Origin: Mangifera indica
Taxonomy: Eukaryota > Streptophyta > Magnoliopsida > Sapindales > Anacardiaceae
Direction: 5' to 3'
Assembly: GCF_011075055.1 (NCBI RefSeq)
Contig: NC_058137.1
Location: 15,051,463-15,115,462, forward strand
Length of the DNA: 64,000 nucleotides
In this document: piece by piece, positions 23,756 through 35,900 of the stretch
Layout: every line of letters starts with the position of its first letter
Position numbering within the stretch: position 1 is the first letter of the stretch
Position numbers and translations under genes: made by a program
The notes under the pieces: generated by a model
Seen by the model: the letters and a program-made list of their open reading frames with translations, nothing else
The model's database searches: none
What the model was told of the DNA's origin: nothing

Positions 23756-24050
23756 GATTTCTATTATATGAGAGATGTAGGATTTTTGTCATGGAATTAA
23801 ATTTATCTTGCTCTTTAATGGTTATTTTTTATCATGATCAAGATTTCTATTATACGAGGATATAATAAAAATGTCATTTCTGGAAAACATGATGGTTTGG
23901 ATTTAACTAGCTGAGGGTGTGATGATTTCTATTATGTGAGGTATCCAGAGCGAAAAACATGCTAAATAAATCAAGTCATATATATGGATATAAATGGGAA
24001 GAGTTTCCCACTTATTAAATTTAATTAACCAAGATTTCTATTATATGAGG
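23756..24050 (+). repeat. Four spaced copies of an 18-base leader motif in copia-2
   Basis: GATTTCTATTATATGAGG and close variants at 23756, 23842, 23934 and 24033 (spacing 86, 92 and 99). The equivalent array in copia-1 is at 7222, 7307, 7389 and 7498. The core is conserved while the sequence between copies varies. Confidence 0.9.
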
Positions 24051-24260
24051 TTAATTAAGTTTAATAAGAATTCGATTCCCTATTAAGAAATTTGATCTAA
24101 CGAAAATTTTGGATCCTATCTAAAGATGTGCGAGATTCGAATAAAATAGTGGGAGTTAATAAGATTATGCAACTAAGAAAGGTTTAAATTCACATATTCG
24201 ATTCACTAACAAAATATTTCTCTTTGTAGTGTTTTTGCTTAATTATGATATATTTGAAAA

Positions 24261-25040
24261 ATGGCCAACAACATACTCTTAAGGATCTTGGATAATAATA
24301 TCTTGACTAGACCCAACTTCAATGATTGGTTAAGAAATCTTCAAACAATACTAGACTTCAAAAAAAATTGGTTAAATCTTAGAAGCACTAAATGAGGAGC
24401 GTAAGATGTTCGAGGCATGGGTCAAGGATAATATGAAAGCTCAAGGCTACATGCTAGCCTCAATGACATCCTCGTTGTTTTACAAGAGTTGTAAAACGAA
24501 AATTCGAGAGTAGTCAAGTACGAGTCATGCGTTTTGTTTTTTAACATGAGATTAAGGGAAGACATGCCCTCAGATGAACATGTCATAAAAATGATCAATG
24601 CATTAGGGTAGTTGGACATTTAGGGCGTCGTCCTACCAGATCGCATCAAAATGAATTTGATTCTATAGTCCTTCCCACTAAGTTATAAACTGTTTATAAC
24701 CAACCATAATTTAAATTGGATAGAGTGAAAACTCTTTGAGTTGCTCAATGAGCTCCAAGAGTTCTACAAGCAAGGGACAAATGACTCTAGACATATAGAT
24801 ATGTATCTAACTTCTACCAATAAGGCTAATAAGAGGCCCAAAAAGCAATAAAATAAAGATCCAAATGTTGGACCCAGGAAATGGAATTTTAAGAAATGTG
24901 CTACCAAGGCGGAGAAAGCAAAAGAAAAGGGAAAGTGTTTACATTATTTACAGGATAGACATTGGAAAAGGAATTGTCCTTTATACCTGGACAACCTTAA
25001 GAAAAACAAAACCGGTATAATCCACTATCAAGTCATTGAA
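24261..25040 (+). pseudogene. copia-2 gag
   Basis: Starts ATG 24261 with ANNILLRILDNNILT and a 'WLRNL' motif, the gag domain of Ty1/copia polyproteins. Later 'LNELQEFYKQG' and a cysteine-poor knuckle region near 24940 ('CLHYLQDRHWKRNCP' style, read across frames) complete the gag. Frameshifts near 24370 and 24490 and several stops break it. Family role: RNA packaging. Confidence 0.75.
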
Positions 25041-26160
25041 TTCAAATAATCATTCCTAGATCATAAATTTAGTTGCTACATCTCATATGTGTGTTTTTAT
25101 GTAGACACTATAAAATAGTTCTGTTTTATCACATGGTGAGATCATTTTGAAGATGACAAATAAAGCAAATGTTGCAGCTGAAGCCATGGGAACTTGCCAA
25201 GTTAGACTACCATTAAGGCATATTTTTTATAATGTTTTGTATTTTGCAAAAGCCACTAGAAATATTATTTCATTTTTGCAATATGTAAGTTTGGCTACAA
25301 TGTTAAATTTAATGGAAATGAATGTTTAATATTTTGTGAAAATATTATAGTGGGCAAAACTATAAATACAAATGGTCTATATGTATTGAAACTGAATGAT
25401 TATCATATAAATTCTATTCCTAATAAAACAATTCGAAGTGAAGCAAACATCAAGGTTCTATGGCATCATAGATTAGATCACATTAAAGAAAGAAGATTAA
25501 TTCAACTTAAAGAACATGGGTTTTTGAATTCATTGAGTTTTGAATCCTATCCAACATGTGAATCATGCCTCCAAGAAAAAATGACTAAATCTCCTTTTAA
25601 GAATAAAGGGGAACGTGTTACTAAAGTTGATACAAACAGATGTATGTGGACCATTTAATAATATGGCTAGGGGAGGCTTACACTACTTCATTACCTTCAC
25701 TCATGATTATTCTTGGTATGGGTATCTATATTTAATGAAATACAAATTAGAATCCTTTGAAAAGTTTAGAGAATTCAAGAATGAAATAGAGAAACAAATT
25801 GGAAAGAATACTATGTTCAAATTATAAAGGAGAATACTTGAGTGCAAAATTTCAAGTAAAACAATAGAATAATTTCCCAAATGATACTTCTATACACACC
25901 TCAATATAATAGTGTATTTGAAAGGAGAAATCGTACTTTATTAGATATGATACTATTAATGATAAGCTTTACAGACTTGTTGATGTCATTGTGGGGATAT
26001 GCCCTTCAAACCACTATGCATATCTTAAATTGGATACCATCAAAATCAGTCCCAAAAAATCATACGAGTTATGGTATTCCAAACACCCAAATCTCAATTT
26101 ATGAAAAATTTGGGATGTCTAGCTTATGTCAAAGTAGTTAAAATAGATAAGCTAGATGTT
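25041..26160 (+). pseudogene. copia-2 protease remnant, pre-integrase and integrase
   Basis: The protease catalytic triad is not readable at about 25060-25150. 'LYFAKATRNIIS' near 25240 is the familiar protease-end segment. The gag-pre-integrase domain, 'LWHHRLDHIKERRL...C..C', spans 25350-25600. The integrase core follows in pieces: 'GGLHYFITFTHDYSWYG' (25673 on), 'TPQYN..FERRNRTLLDM' (25895 on), then 'LLMSLWGYAL'. The second catalytic Asp segment is broken by a shift near 25825. Non-functional. Confidence 0.75.
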
Positions 26161-26499
26161 AGATAAAAAAACGGGCAATTCATAGGATATCTTAAAAATA
26201 GTTTAAGATATTATTTTTACTTTCTGATTGATTTAAAAAATAACAATAAGTAGGAATGCCTATTTTCTTGAGAAAGAGTTCTCGGAAGAAGGTAGTGCAG
26301 GAAGAAACGTTGAGCTTGAGGAAGAGCCCAAAGAGCCTCAAACTGACATTATTAAGATTAGATTGTCCATTCAGGGAGCCTCAGTATCAGATACTACGGT
26401 TCCAGCATGAAAATCTTTGAAGGTATCTTAACCTCCAAAAAGATACGAATTTCTTTATGAGTAAGATTTTGAATCTTACATAGTAAAAGAAATAAATTA

Positions 26500-27160
26500 T
26501 GGAAATAATCCTAGAAACTATAAATAAGCTATACTAGATACTGATTCAGGTAGATCGCTAGAAGCAATGAGTTCTAAAATAGAATAAATACATGCTAATC
26601 AAGTATGGACACTTATTGATCCACTGAAAGGAATTGTTCTAATTGGTTATAAGTGGGTCGTCAAAGGAAAGATTGGTAAAGATGGAAAGGTTGAGACCTA
26701 TAAAGCTCAGCTAGTAGCAAAAGGTTATACTTAGAAACAAGGTTCAGATTATGAGGAAACTTTTTCACCCACAACTATAATTTAATCTATTTGAATAATG
26801 CTAGCTATCACAACATACCATGATTATGAAATTTTGTAGATGGATGTCAAAACCGTGTTCCTCAATGGATTCATTGAGGAAAACATATATATGGAACAAC
26901 CCATAGGTTTTGTATCCATTTATAAAAGACATAAGGTATACAAGTTACATTGATCTATTTATGGATTGAAGCAAGCTTCCAAAAGTTGGAACATTCAATT
27001 CAATGAAATAATCAAATCATTTGGTTTCAAAAAGAATCCAAATAAACCTTGTGCTTAAAAATAGGTTAAGAATCATGCCATTATATTCCTTATATTGTAG
27101 GTAGATGACGTACTACTAATGGGTAATGACATTGGCATGATGAATGAGGTGAAAATCTAG
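26500..27160 (+). pseudogene. copia-2 reverse transcriptase
   Basis: RT landmarks: 'WLEAM' like residues near 26560, 'NQVWTLIDP', 'GYKWVVKGKIGKDGKVETYKA' (26646-26708), 'MDVKTVFLNGFIEENIYM' (26841-26895) and 'YGLKQAS'. The catalytic box reads stop-V-D-D near 27098-27109, where relatives have Tyr-Val-Asp-Asp. The Asp pair survives but the Tyr codon is TAG. Further stops lie near 26730, 26780 and 27055. Confidence 0.8.
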
Positions 27161-28005
27161 TTGTCTAGAACCTTTTTGATGAAAGACTTAGGAGATGTGA
27201 TCTATGTCCTTAGAATTCATATCTATAAAGATAGAACGAAAAGGATAATTAGATTATCTAAAAAATTGTACATAGAAAAATTGTTGAAAAGGTTCAACAT
27301 GGAAAACTCAAAAAGAGGACTTTTATCCTTTACTTATGGTCTTCATCTTTCTAAAGATATAGGTTTAAAGACCGATGAAGAGCAACAACAGATGCGTAAT
27401 GTGCCCAATGCTTCAGTTGTAGGTGGATTCATGTACATAATGCTATGTAAAAAACCTAATACAACACTTGTTATAAGTGTTCTGAGTAGATATCAGGCTA
27501 ATCCAAGTGAGAAACGTTGGGTAACTATGAAATCAATTGTTAAATACTTAAGAAAGACTAAAGATCTTGTTTTGAGTTATGGGTGTTCAAAGATAAACAT
27601 TTAAGGATACTTAAACTCTGATTTCCAATTGGATGTTGATGATAGAAAGTCTATGTTAGAGTTCATTTTTATTTATAATGAGGGGCAGTTAATTAGAAAA
27701 GTTTCAAATAGTCAACTACAATTGACTTCACTATAGAACTTGAGTATATTGCTACTTCAAAAGCTACAAAAGAGGCTATATGAACATGTAAGTTTGTATC
27801 TGAACTCGGTATGGTTTCAAACATGTCTTATTTGATAACTATGTTCTATGATAATATCGATGCTATTGCACATGCAAAAGAATCATGGGCATATCAAAGG
27901 TCCAAACATATTCAACAAAAGTACCACATTTTGAGAGAATTTGTTAGAACTTGGGAGATAATAATACAAAAGACATTGTCAGCAGAAAATGTAGCTGACT
28001 TATCA
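27161..28005 (+). pseudogene. copia-2 RNase H region
   Basis: An open run of 147 codons ('FLMKDLGDVIYVLRIHIYKDRTKR', then 'YIEKLLKRFNM') joins the RT thumb to RNase H. 'GYLNSDFQLDVDDRKS' and 'SKATKEA' follow past a stop at 27602. The last part (27811-28005) has 'SKHIQQKYHILREFV' and 'SAENVADL', the standard C-terminus of copia polyproteins. RNase H would remove template RNA. Broken by stops at about 27602, 27736 and 27781. Confidence 0.8.
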
Positions 28006-29160
28006 TAAGATCGTACTAGTATACGAAGTAATTTTTTGACTTAAGACATTATGGTTGGATTTGATATGGATACGCGTGATTCATATGATATATATATGCA
28101 GGGTTAATCACATCTTGTAAGACAAACCATATTGGTCATATCTTATTTGTATATGGAGAAAAATGATGCTAAAGATGGGATTTGTTGACTCGAAAGTATT
28201 GGGTTCTAAATATTCACTAATTCTACCTAAATCCAAATTCCAAAATAAATGTCAATAAATATTGGAAATCGAAATCTTTGGCCAAAATATAATACAAGTC
28301 ATACGAAGGATGTTTGTGATGATGTGTTCTGAATACTTGAATCAACGATTAGTAAAGAATTCTAATTAGGGCTTTGACAATTCATAAGTTTGAAATTGAT
28401 CTAGATTAGACAATAGAAAGATATTACTTATACGGAATATACGATTAGAGATATTAGATTCGATGAAATATTTTTTCATCATAGTTTGGGGGCTCTAGCA
28501 CATTACTAAATATTTACCAAAGTTGTTAGGCTTCTGAATGTACTTTCAAATTGTTTGAAAAAAGACTCATGACTATGTCATGATGAACCTAAAGGGTCAT
28601 ACCAATACACCAAGCTTTTGAAAGGTAGAATTAGTTATCTCGGGTTAGCTAGCACCTTCTGAAGGATAATAGAAATCATATAAAATGTTTTATGAGTGTA
28701 AAAGTAACATTTTAAAAGTTAAGGTGTTAGTGAGATATAATTAATGTAGCTAAAACATAAATTAGATATATATATGTGCATGACAAATCTTTAAATTAAG
28801 ATTTTGGCATTTTGGTTAGCCAAAAGTAGAATTTTAGAAAACTACAACTAACCACCATTATAAAAGACTGAAGTTTGTTCATTCAAGTAAGAGTTAGTCC
28901 ATTTTAAACTAAAATTTTCTCATTAAAATTACAAATCTCTTTCGCCTCTTTTTACCTCACAACAAAGGTGGTCTTTTAGCTTGGTGGTGGACTTTTTTTT
29001 GGAGGTCTTGCAAGTGGGAGACTCATTCCATCATCTTATATCCATATAGGAGGCAAAGAGTAGATAGAATCCTTATCATTTCTCCCTTTTGCAAATGCAT
29101 GTTTTGATTCTTTTTTTCTTAACATGCATGTTTGTTTTGCATTTATTCTCTTTATCCAAT
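28003..29160 (+). repeat. copia-2 3' LTR
   Basis: Collinear with 21165-22336 and 4800-5783. Homology to copia-1 begins at 'GACTTATCAT', apparently inside or right after the end of pol, so the precise left edge is unclear. The right end, 'TTATTCTCTTTATCCAATC', matches the bases just before the primer binding site of the 5' copy. Confidence 0.75.
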
Positions 29161-29164
29161 CTTG

Positions 29165-30043
29165 CTCTTATTCATTGACACACGAGCGTGTATCTAGTCT
29201 AACACAAGCATATGCCTCTTAAGATATTTATTCTAACTTTCTTTTGTATTCTCTTTTCGACTACATTATTTCTCAGGGGTGTTTTGGCTATTTCACCCCA
29301 TAAACAGTCGTGCTAAAGCTAGACACAGGAAACCCATGTCTTACTTGACCACTAACTGGTCAATAACAACCAACACTTATCAAAACGATGGAAAAACTCA
29401 ACCTGAATTCTAGGACTCGTGCGCACGGGCATGTGTCCCATACTACACGACCAATTGGCAAACCCAGAAATCAGACCTTAATCGTTCTCTATGCTAGTTC
29501 TAGAGTATCCTATTCAAATTTTCTCAGATTTAGCACAAGGAAACTCTTTTACTAACACCATATCTTAACTATGGTCACCAATATCATGCTTTAACAATCA
29601 TTAACGAAAGTTCATCTAACCTATTAACAAATTCATAAGCAATGACATATCTAAGGTTCATCATACCATTACTCTTTCTCTAATATAAATGCAGCATAAT
29701 CCCATCTCAATTGCAATTAACAAGCATGGATATTAAGTAAACATTCACTGTCATCGTCATATATCAAAATCCATATAAACATTAATGCACAATAATCACT
29801 AACATCAATGAATAAATAACAACATGGGTTGATCAACAACTTTCTTGACTTAAAATCACATCCAATCCACTTCCTTATTCAAATTTCACATGGATTCATC
29901 TTATTTGATTGATATGGCACAACAAACGAGCATGACCTCATTATACATTGTCACGTGTCACGCAAACCCATATTTTGACTTTAAAAATCATTATAACTCA
30001 TGTAAAAGACTATCTTACCCTTGAGAGGTACCTATGGTTGTTA
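29165..30043 (-). mobile_element. LTR-like fragment, reverse orientation, probably Ty3/gypsy
   Basis: Read on the minus strand from 30043 it begins TGTAACAACCATAGG and continues with 'CTCTCAAGGGTAAGATAGTC', the typical opening style of plant gypsy LTRs. Its interior includes 'GGGACACATGCCCGTGCGCA'. No coding potential. The edge with the copia-2 LTR near 29160 is abrupt. Confidence 0.45.
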
Positions 30044-30119
30044 CAAAGATAAAACAACGGCTAGGGTTTCTATGATTTTCGTTGTTCTTTATTTCAAACT
30101 CATGCTTTTAATTTATATG

Positions 30120-30625
30120 TGTAGGTGTCTGAGCATGGCTGGAATTTCAACCAAGCACAACATTTATCCAATATACACATGCATGACTGACATATGTATG
30201 CACAACCAACATACATTAAGAAATACTTGCACGGCCAATATAACCAATGTATGCCAACCAACATAGACCGACACCACATTGAAAGACTAAGCGAAGAGAA
30301 TAGATGCAAAACAAATATGCATGTCAAAAAAGAAGGAATTAAAACATGCATTTGCAAAAAAGAGAAAGGATAAGGATTTTATCTACTCCTTTGTGACTTA
30401 TATGGATATAAGATGATGAAATGAGTCTCCCACTTAAGAGACCTCCAAAGAAAGTCCACCACTAAGCCAAAAGACCACCCTTGTTGTGAGGTAGAGAAAA
30501 AGGAGAGAGCTTTGCAATTTTAGTTTAAAATGGACTAATTCATACTTGAATGAACTAACTTATTTCTTTTATACTGGTGGTTAGTTGTAGTTTTCTAAAA
30601 TTCTTCTTTTGGTCCACCACTTACA
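30120..30625 (-). mobile_element. Inverted copia LTR fragments
   Basis: 30300-30625 is the reverse complement of the right half of the copia-2 LTR (28860-29150), including 'CTCCCACTTAAGAGACCTCC' and the Thr/Lys-poor 'AAAATGGACTAATTC' segment. 30120-30290 resembles the reverse complement of about 19600-19930 ('TGGCTGGAATTTCAACCAAGC'). It therefore forms a long inverted repeat with the copia-2 3' LTR about 1.2 kb away. Confidence 0.8.
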
Positions 30626-32500
30626 ATATATCGAACATTAGCAAATATATTTTATGAATATAAAACTAATAATTTTATTTTATAATTACTTTTGATAATG
30701 CAAAAAATAATGACAGAATCATTGAATTAATATTTAATTATATATCTATTTCATTTAATAGAAAATTATTTTGTATTAGATATATATCATATTATTAATT
30801 TAAAACTCGAGATGATTTGAATATGACTAAAAATGAGATATCAACAATTAGACATGTCTCGCATACATTTTATTATCGTCATCACGGATGCAAATATATC
30901 ATGAATTATGTAAATCAATGAGATTAAAATAAACAAAATTACAGGTAAAAGTTAAAACTAGGTGGGATTTAACATACCTTATGTTGAAAGCATACAAAGG
31001 GTATGAAATACCTATAATACGGTTCTTCAACACCCAACCAAAAGATTCAATAAATTTTTTTTTTTATAAATCATGATTGGGAGATTGTTATGATTTTAAT
31101 GAACATGTTAGAGCCATTAAAAACAGTGATAGAGCAATGTTCAGGTATGTATTTTCCAATTACTTGTTTAATTTTATATGTATGGTAGAATCAGTGATAT
31201 TTTTAAAGAATATAGATATCATAATACTTTCCAAAATAAATCTAAACAAATATAATATAAAATTAAAAATATTGTAATGAAATTCCTTTACTTTATGTCA
31301 CAGCCACTATCTTAAATTTTAGGACAAAATTATTAAGAGTAAAAAATTTATTGAATGCTATTAATGATAATTTGTTAATTACTAGCATTGTTAATTGCAT
31401 AAACAATATTAAAAAAATTATATTAGAAATGTATAATATTTATGAACATAAATATGGAAGAATTGGACAAAGTTCAAAATAAGAGATAAGTTCTACTAGT
31501 TCAAACAAAAAAAAGTTGCTCATCTTGCTCCCACACAAAGGTAAGCAATTAACGGGTTAGAGTTCAAATTATGATAAGTTTTATAATTATATCAATGTTG
31601 ATTATTATCCAAAAATTGTTCACACAACATGGGGATGAGAAATTAGATGTTTTGACATGATGAAAAAAAAAGGTAGAAAGTTTTCTTGTGCTTACCATTA
31701 TGACCCAAGATCTACTAACATTTTCGATGTTAATTATAGTATTAGAATTCACTTTTAGTGCAAAAAAATGCATGTCGGATGATGGGGGATCCAATTGACA
31801 CTTAAACATGGTCAGAACACTCATATGTATAAAGAATTTGGTTAAAGCTGATTTCAAATTACATAATTAGTTCACAAAAGATATTTTCAAAAAATTTAAC
31901 AATCTAGATAGTGAGAATGAGTAGATGGATGATATATATATATATATATATTTGTAATTGTATATTATGTAAATTAATTTATTTGTACTATATTATGATA
32001 TTTTTAATCATATAACTATGATATTCGTTCACCACAAATGAGAGGTTATCAATAAAATATTTAGGATATTATTCTTGGTTTTAATAATTAAAAAAAATTA
32101 TGTTGCAAATTTTTTATTAAAAAATTTGTTTAAACGTGTTGACTTGTTTAAGGCCAATTATAATTCAACCCTATATACATAAGGTCATGTTGTTAACCTT
32201 ATGTATTTTTTGGATCAACCTAATTCAAAGGCTCATAACTGTGTAGACATTAGCTTAACATGGTACCTAGGGCTGGTGGGCTGTGCCCGAGTTTGTTCGG
32301 CCCACTAATGCGTCTTATTGTAATGACTCCATTAAATCTAAAATGATAAAAAAAGATAAAAATAACTTTGCAATACTCCGATTCGGCCCCTAATCTGCCT
32401 ACTCCAGCCTTGGAACGTAAACAATAAATGAGATGCGTCTACAGGTATCAGTAAGTAACTGTGTTGAAGAAGCAAAGCATTTTTGTACAAGCGAAGCCAC
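30626..32500. other. AT-rich intergenic DNA
   Basis: I found no gene here. Translations of 31500-31880 give short Lys/Tyr-rich pieces with no domain I recognise. A GC-containing inverted repeat, GTGGGC...GCCCAC, at 32276-32305 could be a small transposon end. The segment from about 32300 is probably the promoter of the downstream host gene. Confidence 0.5.
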
Positions 32501-32519
32501 TTCAAGTCACAGGAGAATT

Positions 32520-32972
32520 GAATTGAGCATCCACCATTCATTCCTTTATTGGACTCTCTAAAATTCGCCTCCTACATTCCTTCTTCTATCTGCCATTCTT
32601 TTTCCTCTTTAAATCCCACTTGTTAGAGGTTCCTTTCTTTTCATCACTTTTTTAGGCTTTTTATTTCAGTTTTTCTCTTTAATTTATCAATATATTTCTT
32701 TGACGTTTTCAATTTAAGAATTGCTTCATTGGCTCTATTGAATGTGTTGCACAAAATTATATTCACTGTAGGGTTGTTGCTTTGTTACTTTATTCAGTGG
32801 ATCCGATACGTGTTTTTTTTTTTTTTTGGAACCAATTGTTTTTGTGTTTTTTTTTTGCTAAACCAGGAACTTCAATGCCATGATTGTTATCTGTTGTGAA
32901 TTTTGGGGCCATGGAATCAATCAAGGCTTTGTATTTTAAGTGACTTGCCGTGAGTTTTAGTCAGTTGATTAG
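32520..32972 (+). promoter_or_regulatory. Leader region of the RINGv gene, with upstream ORFs
   Basis: Pyrimidine-rich DNA follows 'CATTCATTCCTTTATTGG', as is usual around plant transcription starts. 'TTGCTAAACCAG' ending at 32866 looks like a 3' splice site, so a leader intron is likely, but I could not place its donor. Three short upstream ORFs lie before the main start: 32875-32883 (2 codons), 32880-32939 (19 codons) and 32911-32943 (10 codons). They would be expected to lower translation of the main ORF. Confidence 0.5.
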
Positions 32973-35900
32973 ATGGGTAAGGAAAACCCGTTTCAAACAA
33001 ACGCCGGTGGAATTAGCAATGAAGTTAGCCCTCTTGACTCTCAGGATTCAGGGAGGTACTCACATTATAGTGTAGATAAGGAGGCAGGCTTGGCAACTTG
33101 CCGGGTGTGCCAATGTGCTGAATCTGACAAAAGAGGAGATGCTGCATTAGGCTTTTTGGGTATTACTGTTCCTTTGCAAGAATCGCTTAAAAGCAATGGA
33201 GAAATGCAATCTGACGTAAGGCAAGCACAAAAAGATGGTGAAATTGCCAAAAATGTTGGGAGAGAATCTGGTTTTGTTGAGTTCATAGGCCCTGATGGGG
33301 AAGTTTTCATTTGTAATGCTGATTTAGAAATGGGTACATGTAACAGCCAAGATGCTCTAACTGAACTTGGTTGTTCTTGCAAAAGTGATCTTGCTTTGGT
33401 ACACTATGCTTGCGCCCTTAAATGGTTTGTTAATCATGGGTCCACTGTTTGCGAAATCTGTGGGCATGTTGCAAAAAATATCAGGATTGCTGACTTTAAA
33501 AAGGTTGTGGTTTCATTAAAGGATTATGAAGTACTGAGACAAAGGACTGCCAGTGGAGAACCGAATCCTGCTCAAGTGCAAACAAGTTCAGGTGTTGATC
33601 CTGATGCTGTTGCTGCTATCAGAAGGCAACGACTAAGTGAGATTTCATTGTGGTTTAGTCCACATGGTCATAACATTCATCAAAATAGTAACTCTAATGC
33701 AGTTTCCCAGGTTGTTTTTGAACAACCTTTGAATACTGTTTCTGAAGAGGTGGTCACTGCTGAAAATCCTGCAACAAAATGGGCTGTTGAAGGTACTGGG
33801 ATTTTGCTTGCTACTGGCCTGCTTACTGTCACTCTGGCATGGCTCATTGCTCCTCGTGTTGGAAAGGTGCGTTGGATTATGCATCATTTATACTTCATTT
33901 TGATTATTGTATATGAGGAAGTTTGCTTTTAATTTCTTAGTGTTGTGTGGAAATACAATTTCTTTGGTTGCTTACAATCTTATGTGTGGAGGTTTTATGC
34001 TTGTGTAGCCAGGACAATAAGTTTTGCTCAAATTCTAGCAGTTGGCACCAATGCTAAACTGATAAATACCTGGAAAGTCCGCGGAAGTTCCTCCTCACTC
34101 AACTAAGTTTCCCAATGGGCACCCACCTTCAACTCCTGCACAACTCAATACACACACAACCAACCACGAGCAACACAACAGACGAACTGTATTAACCAAT
34201 TACTAGATTGATTACTAATCTTCCAATACAACTCAATACCAAATAAATTCTGCAACTCAATAGAACAATACATATAACTCTCTTCCAGCGCCCAGCATTT
34301 GACAGGCTGACTTGCTCCCTCCTACCCTCTATTCTATGCAATTCTTGCTTAATTCCCCCCCAGTCCCTTTCCAACCTTTTTCTCATCCTTCTCTCCATAA
34401 CTGCCCTCTCTTCCTTTGCTTGTCATTTCTCCCTTGAATATCCTTGTGGTCCAGCCCCCTTGTTGCTTGTCTGCTCCTTTTTCTTTTGCTGTAGGACCGC
34501 TACTTATCTGCTCCAGCCTCCAGCCACTTGTGCCCAGCATCCCTCTTCTTTGCATTTGGTCTCCTTTCTTCTTGCAAGATACATAGACGTGAGATCTAAC
34601 AAAAAACAACTTGACAATTGTGATAACTAAAATAAGAGAGGGATATTGAAAAGAAAACTGTTTACTTGTTTTTAATTCAAATGCTTAAGCTTTAAATAGA
34701 CAAATACATAACCCCAGAAAAAAAAAAAACATGTATTTCCTAAAGTTTAGACCATTTCTCCATAAACTCCTAAAAATTAGGACATTTTGCAAACAAACTA
34801 ATAAATAATTATTTAACAATAAATTATTTTATCAAATTGATGGATACTACACCTAATTGATAGGAAGCCTAAATAAATAGAAGATTTCTGTATTATTGTA
34901 TTAACTGTTGCCATGTTGGTTTGAGTTGGCATCTAATTTTTGCTCTTGTGCCAATCTTCTGAATAGTTGTTTAGCTTTGCAATAAGCTTATATTTGTGAA
35001 ATATTGAGATGGTTGTCATTGGCTTATCATCTATCTTGCTTACCAATTGGCCTGACTTCATAGAATATTGTACCGGTTATGATTTGTACTGTTATTCAAC
35101 GAGAATATTAGTTTATATAGTGTTCCAGGATATAGTGTCAATAACAGCTCTTATGATAATTTTTTCTAGTAAATCTAATCTCAAGATCATTCTCTCCTCT
35201 CATTTTATGTTGATCACTTTTATGTATCAAAGACTAATTTTTTTTAAAATTTTCTTAACTATCATGTTATGTTTTTGTAGTCTTAAGTGACATTTTTCAC
35301 ATCCTCTGTAGATGGGACTGCATTGATTTTGTGGGAAGAATTATTGATTATCAATTATTATATGAATTATGGTCAAGTTTACTGATACTGTAAGTTTATA
35401 GCTGCACTGACCAATGGTTGTCCATCTCTTTTGAGAAATCTTTTTCTTGGACATGAAAACCCACTTTTATTAGAAGAAGATAAGTATTCCCTAGTGGCTT
35501 TCTAATGCTTTAACAATGCTGGAAAGCAAGTTAAAATTATTTTCCTTTAGGGTTTAAGGAGTAGCAACAAAACCAAAGTGAGAAGACAAAGAGAAACATG
35601 CAGGCTGTTATAACGTAAATTAGTTGTTTTCCTCTGTTTTGTAAGGTCATTTGATGTCCTTTATTTGGCCCTCTATTTTTATCATTATTTTGTTTGTCCT
35701 GTTTCAAGTGCTCTTGTGTAATTATTATTTACTAGGGTTGGTTCATCTTTTTTGGGCTTTTGTATTCTATATTTATCAATAGGAAAATGGTAAATGGAAA
35801 ATGTACTTTAAAAAAATTTCCGTCTATGATTTTTTCCTTTTGTATTTGTGATTATACATATTCTATTTCTCTCTGTTTGTCAAACTAGTTTTATTTTATG

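Larger units (their letters stand above)
22351..24260 (+). mobile_element. copia-2 untranslated leader, 1.9 kb
   Basis: No sustained frame. It holds five copies of a repeat of about 55 bp (23025-23270) and four copies of GATTTCTATTATATGAGG or close variants (23756, 23842, 23934 and 24033). Its length and order match the copia-1 leader. Confidence 0.75.

Noticed and set aside
32276..32305. GTGGGC...GCCCAC inverted repeat considered as a transposon terminus
   Set aside because: Only a single short hairpin; no partner end or target duplication found.
33065..33382. 105-codon minus frame
   Set aside because: Antisense to exon 1 of the RINGv gene, which has a strong domain match in its own frame.
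34192..34609. Two minus frames rich in Glu, Lys and Gly
   Set aside because: They lie in the C-rich block of RINGv intron 1; low-complexity composition explains them.
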